Source of the DNA: Roseibium aggregatum IAM 12614
GTDB lineage: Bacteria; Pseudomonadota; Alphaproteobacteria; Rhizobiales; Stappiaceae
NCBI RefSeq assembly: GCF_000168975.1
Contig: NZ_AAUW01000001.1
Span: 310,001-374,000, forward strand
DNA length: 64,000 nucleotides
Reading direction: 5' to 3'
The translations under genes and the position numbers were made by a program. The notes under the pieces were generated by a model. The model made no database searches and was not told the DNA's origin. It saw only the letters and a program-made list of their open reading frames with translations. The stretch's first letter is position 1. Each line of letters begins with the position of its first letter. Positions 61,613-64,000 of this stretch are shown here, one piece after another.

Positions 61613-63445
61613 CTATAGTCCGTAATACCATGGCGCGACCAGTGAGAAGGTCAACCATAAAATAAGCGCAAGCGGGGTACCAGCCCGCACAAAGTCGTTG
61701 AACTTGTAGTGACCCGGACCCATGACGATCAGGTTGGTCTGATAGCCGATAGGGGTCGCGAAGGACGAGTTGGCCGCGATGATCAGGCAGACGACAAAGG
61801 CTTCCGGGCTCGCGCCGATCTGGTTTGCCAGATTGATCGCAATCGGAGTGAACAGAACGGCGGCCGCGTTGTTCGACAGGAAGTTCGTCAGGATCATCAC
61901 GATAAAGAACAGCGCTGACAGCATCACGGTTGGCGATGCTCCGGCCAGCAGGTGAACAAGCCCGGTGGCAATGGCATTTGCCCCGCCGGTTCCCTCCAGC
62001 GCAACGGCGGCGGCCAGCGAGGCCCCCACCAGCATGAAGATGCGGCTGTCGATGGCGCGCATGGCCTGCCGGATGTTGAGACAGCCCGAAACGATCATGG
62101 CGAACGTACCGGCGACGGCCGTGGTGACAATGGGGACGAGACCGCTGGCAGCCAGCGCAACCACAAAGGCAAAGATCACGAGCGCCCGTGGCGCGTAACG
62201 CTTGCGCGGCACCTCGGCCATCGACCAGTCCAGCAGCAGAACGTCGCGATTGCCGCGCAGGCGCGCGATCGCCTCCTCGCTGCCGGCCACAAGAAGCACG
62301 TCGCCGGCTTCCAGGCGGATGTCGTTCATGGCCATGCGCGGCATGCGGCTGCGACGCTGGATGCCCATCACCAGGCAGCCTGTGTCCGTGTAGAAGCCCG
62401 ACTGGGGCAGGGTGCGGCCCATCAGGCGGGAGGCAGGAGCCACCACCGTTTCCGCAAGGCTGATCGTGCCGGCAGGGGCCGGTGTCTCGCGGCCTGAGCC
62501 GTTGGTATCGGAATCGGCCTCCATCAGCGGCTGCCTGCGGGCCAGCGCATTGGCAAGGGCGGCGCGCGTTGCAGCCACGATCACCGTGTCGCCGGGCGAC
62601 AGCACAACGTTTTCAAACGGGGGCAGAATGGGCTTCTGGCCACGCTGAACCAGCCGTACAGTCATGTCCTTCAGTTTCGGGAACATGCCGGACACGGATT
62701 CAACACCTACCAGCGGGTGACCGTAGGTGATTTCGATCTGGGCGATGAACTGCTTTCCGGAAGAGCTCTGGAACTCTTCCGCCATGGTTTTGCGCACCGG
62801 AAGCAGTTTGGGCATGATGAACAGCACGTAGATCGAGCCGACGCCGGCCATGATCAGCCCGATGGGTGTGAAGCTGAAGAAGGTCAGCCGCAGATCTGAG
62901 CTCTGCGCCGCGAAATTCGCCACCAGCAGATTGGTCGATGAACCGATCAGCGTCGTCATGCCGCCAAGAATTGCCAGGAAGGACAGCGGCATCAGAACAC
63001 GGGCCGGGGACTGGCCTACCGTTGCAGCAACGGCTGTCAGGATCGGCAGGAACATCACGACGACGGGGGTATTGTTCAAGAACGCGCTGAGCGCGGCGAC
63101 GGTCAACAGAACCGGGATCGCGGCTCGCAGCGAGCGCCCCCGCGTCATCTTCACGATGGCCTTGGCCGGTGCTTCCAGGGCGTCGGTCTGGAACAGGCCC
63201 TGGCCGATGATCAGCAGACAAATAACCGTAATCAGCGCGGGGTTGGAAAAGCCGGACAGGAAGTCGCCGGTGCTGATGAGAGAACCGTCCGGCCTCTCAA
63301 CCGGAAACAGCGAAAAGATGACAATGAAGGCGGAAACGGACCCAAGGGCGATTGTTTCGATCGCATAACGCTCAAGGGCGTACAGGACGACAGTGGACGC
63401 GATCACCACGAAGGTCAGCGCCATCGCAATATCAACTGAGTGCAT
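61613..63445 (-). CDS. SLC13-type anion transporter with TrkA-C/RCK domains
   Basis: A 610-residue inner-membrane protein. The N-terminal half of the permease (about 1-215) includes FLNNTPVVVMFLPIL and LGGMTTLIGSSTNLLV. Two cytoplasmic RCK_C domains follow (about 225-405: IAQIEITYGHPLVGVESV..., VVAPASRLMGRTLPQSGFYTDTG), then the second permease half (about 415-610: ILTNFLSNNAAAVLFTPIAI, SFATPIGYQTNLIVMGPG). This is the SLC13/SAC1 type that moves sulfate or dicarboxylates with Na+. The start is at 63445; an internal ATG at residue 8 is also possible. Confidence 0.92.
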   Translation of the reverse strand: MHSVDIAMALTFVVIASTVVLYALERYAIETIALGSVSAFIVIFSLFPVERPDGSLISTGDFLSGFSNPALITVICLLIIGQGLFQTDALEAPAKAIVKMTRGRSLRAAIPVLLTVAALSAFLNNTPVVVMFLPILTAVAATVGQSPARVLMPLSFLAILGGMTTLIGSSTNLLVANFAAQSSDLRLTFFSFTPIGLIMAGVGSIYVLFIMPKLLPVRKTMAEEFQSSSGKQFIAQIEITYGHPLVGVESVSGMFPKLKDMTVRLVQRGQKPILPPFENVVLSPGDTVIVAATRAALANALARRQPLMEADSDTNGSGRETPAPAGTISLAETVVAPASRLMGRTLPQSGFYTDTGCLVMGIQRRSRMPRMAMNDIRLEAGDVLLVAGSEEAIARLRGNRDVLLLDWSMAEVPRKRYAPRALVIFAFVVALAASGLVPIVTTAVAGTFAMIVSGCLNIRQAMRAIDSRIFMLVGASLAAAVALEGTGGANAIATGLVHLLAGASPTVMLSALFFIVMILTNFLSNNAAAVLFTPIAINLANQIGASPEAFVVCLIIAANSSFATPIGYQTNLIVMGPGHYKFNDFVRAGTPLALILWLTFSLVAPWYYGL

Positions 63446-63620
63446 TCACCTGCCCAAAGCCATCTTGGCCAATTTCACGAAGCAACACTCTAAAGCAGGC
63501 GGTCCCGGCAATGGAAGAGCCTTAAGATAATATTGCCGTTGATATATTCCCCTTACCAAATGACACTTCTAAAGTTCGTCTGCCGATAATGCGATTTGGC
63601 CGGAAGAACGGGAACCCTTG

Positions 63621-64000
63621 ATGACAAGCCGCGTTGAAAAAGTCATGAGTTCAGAAAATCCAAGTTCGCCGCCGTCTGCCAGACATCTTCCCTTGCTGGT
63701 CTTGTTTCTGGCCATCGTTCTGGGGGCTGGCATCACGATCGGCATCCTGAACACGCCGGGGGCCTGGTACGAAGCTCTCAGAAAGCCGCCGTTCAATCCG
63801 CCAAACTGGGTTTTCGCGCCAGTCTGGACAATACTTTACGTGATGATTGCGATTGCGGGCTGGCGGACGTACCTGCGTGGGGGCAACAGCCGCATCATGC
63901 AGATCTGGTACGGGCAGATGATCCTCAACTGGGTCTGGTCGCCGCTCTTTTTCACGCTCCACTACATGTGGACGGCCTTGGGCGTCATCACTGTGATGCT
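63621..64000 (+). CDS. tspO: TspO/MBR-family protein, N-terminal part (truncated by window edge)
   Basis: Membrane tryptophan-rich sensory protein; 126 residues are visible. After a short N-terminal region there are helices LLVLFLAIVLGAGITIGI and WVFAPVWTILYVMIAIAGW. The KPPFNPPNWVFAPVWTILY segment is the TspO signature, and WYGQMILNWVWSPLFF the third helix. The family binds porphyrins. An internal ATG at 63645 could be the start. It diverges from the SLC13 gene. Confidence 0.9.
   Translation, partial: MTSRVEKVMSSENPSSPPSARHLPLLVLFLAIVLGAGITIGILNTPGAWYEALRKPPFNPPNWVFAPVWTILYVMIAIAGWRTYLRGGNSRIMQIWYGQMILNWVWSPLFFTLHYMWTALGVITVM

Overview
The window is chromosomal DNA of a high-GC alphaproteobacterium. 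The best fit is the Hyphomicrobiales, and the Stappiaceae/Labrenzia-Roseibium type in particular. This rests on the collinear block rpoZ-rsh-pyrE-DUF2062-acpS-lepB-rnc-era-recO with dapA-smpB, NYN, UDG and parC nearby, on rhizobial-type porins, on TRAP transporters, and on paired phnE permeases. I found no tRNA, rRNA, insertion sequence, prophage or CRISPR array.

Layout. 1-3.4 kb: the 5' end of metG, a YeiH-type exporter, a MauG-like di-haem peroxidase and a secreted Sel1 protein. 3.5-11.5 kb: a catabolic cluster with a TRAP transporter (dctPMQ), a flavin reductase, a YdhF/SmoB-like aldo-keto reductase and a flavin-dependent monooxygenase on the minus strand, and a GntR regulator and a Gfo/Idh/MocA protein on the plus strand. 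I read it as a sulfoquinovose (sulfo-SMO type) oxidative desulfonation locus with a TRAP importer in place of the usual ABC importer, and possibly a GH188-type NAD-dependent sulfoquinovosidase. 11.5-19.6 kb: small secreted and surface proteins (including a 904-residue protein with an RPNVQ-rich tail), an Lrp regulator divergent from a class V aminotransferase/class II amidotransferase pair, and STAS, HD and XRE proteins. 19.6-24.9 kb: a phosphonate locus (hexapeptide acetyltransferase and phnCDEE) with Pho boxes facing both ways in the shared intergenic region.

25-36.7 kb: a lytic transglycosylase, a TPR-GGDEF cyclase, an orphan ParA ATPase, and a thioester alpha-2-macroglobulin with its partner PBP1C. 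36.7-40.3 kb: an AT-rich leader and two tandem, about 97% identical porins. 40.3-46.4 kb: a hydrolase, dapA, smpB, a thioesterase/iron-ADH pair, and a DUF2000/AraC pair whose start codons overlap.

46.4-64 kb: parC, then a small islet (secreted protein, broken EAL domain, unusual second signal peptidase), then the recO-to-rpoZ housekeeping operon, an NYN-UDG pair, bpt, an SLC13/RCK transporter and the start of tspO. The points most worth following up are the TRAP-linked sulfosugar cluster, the double Pho-box control region, the Ser-to-Asn change in the second signal peptidase, and the tandem porins.
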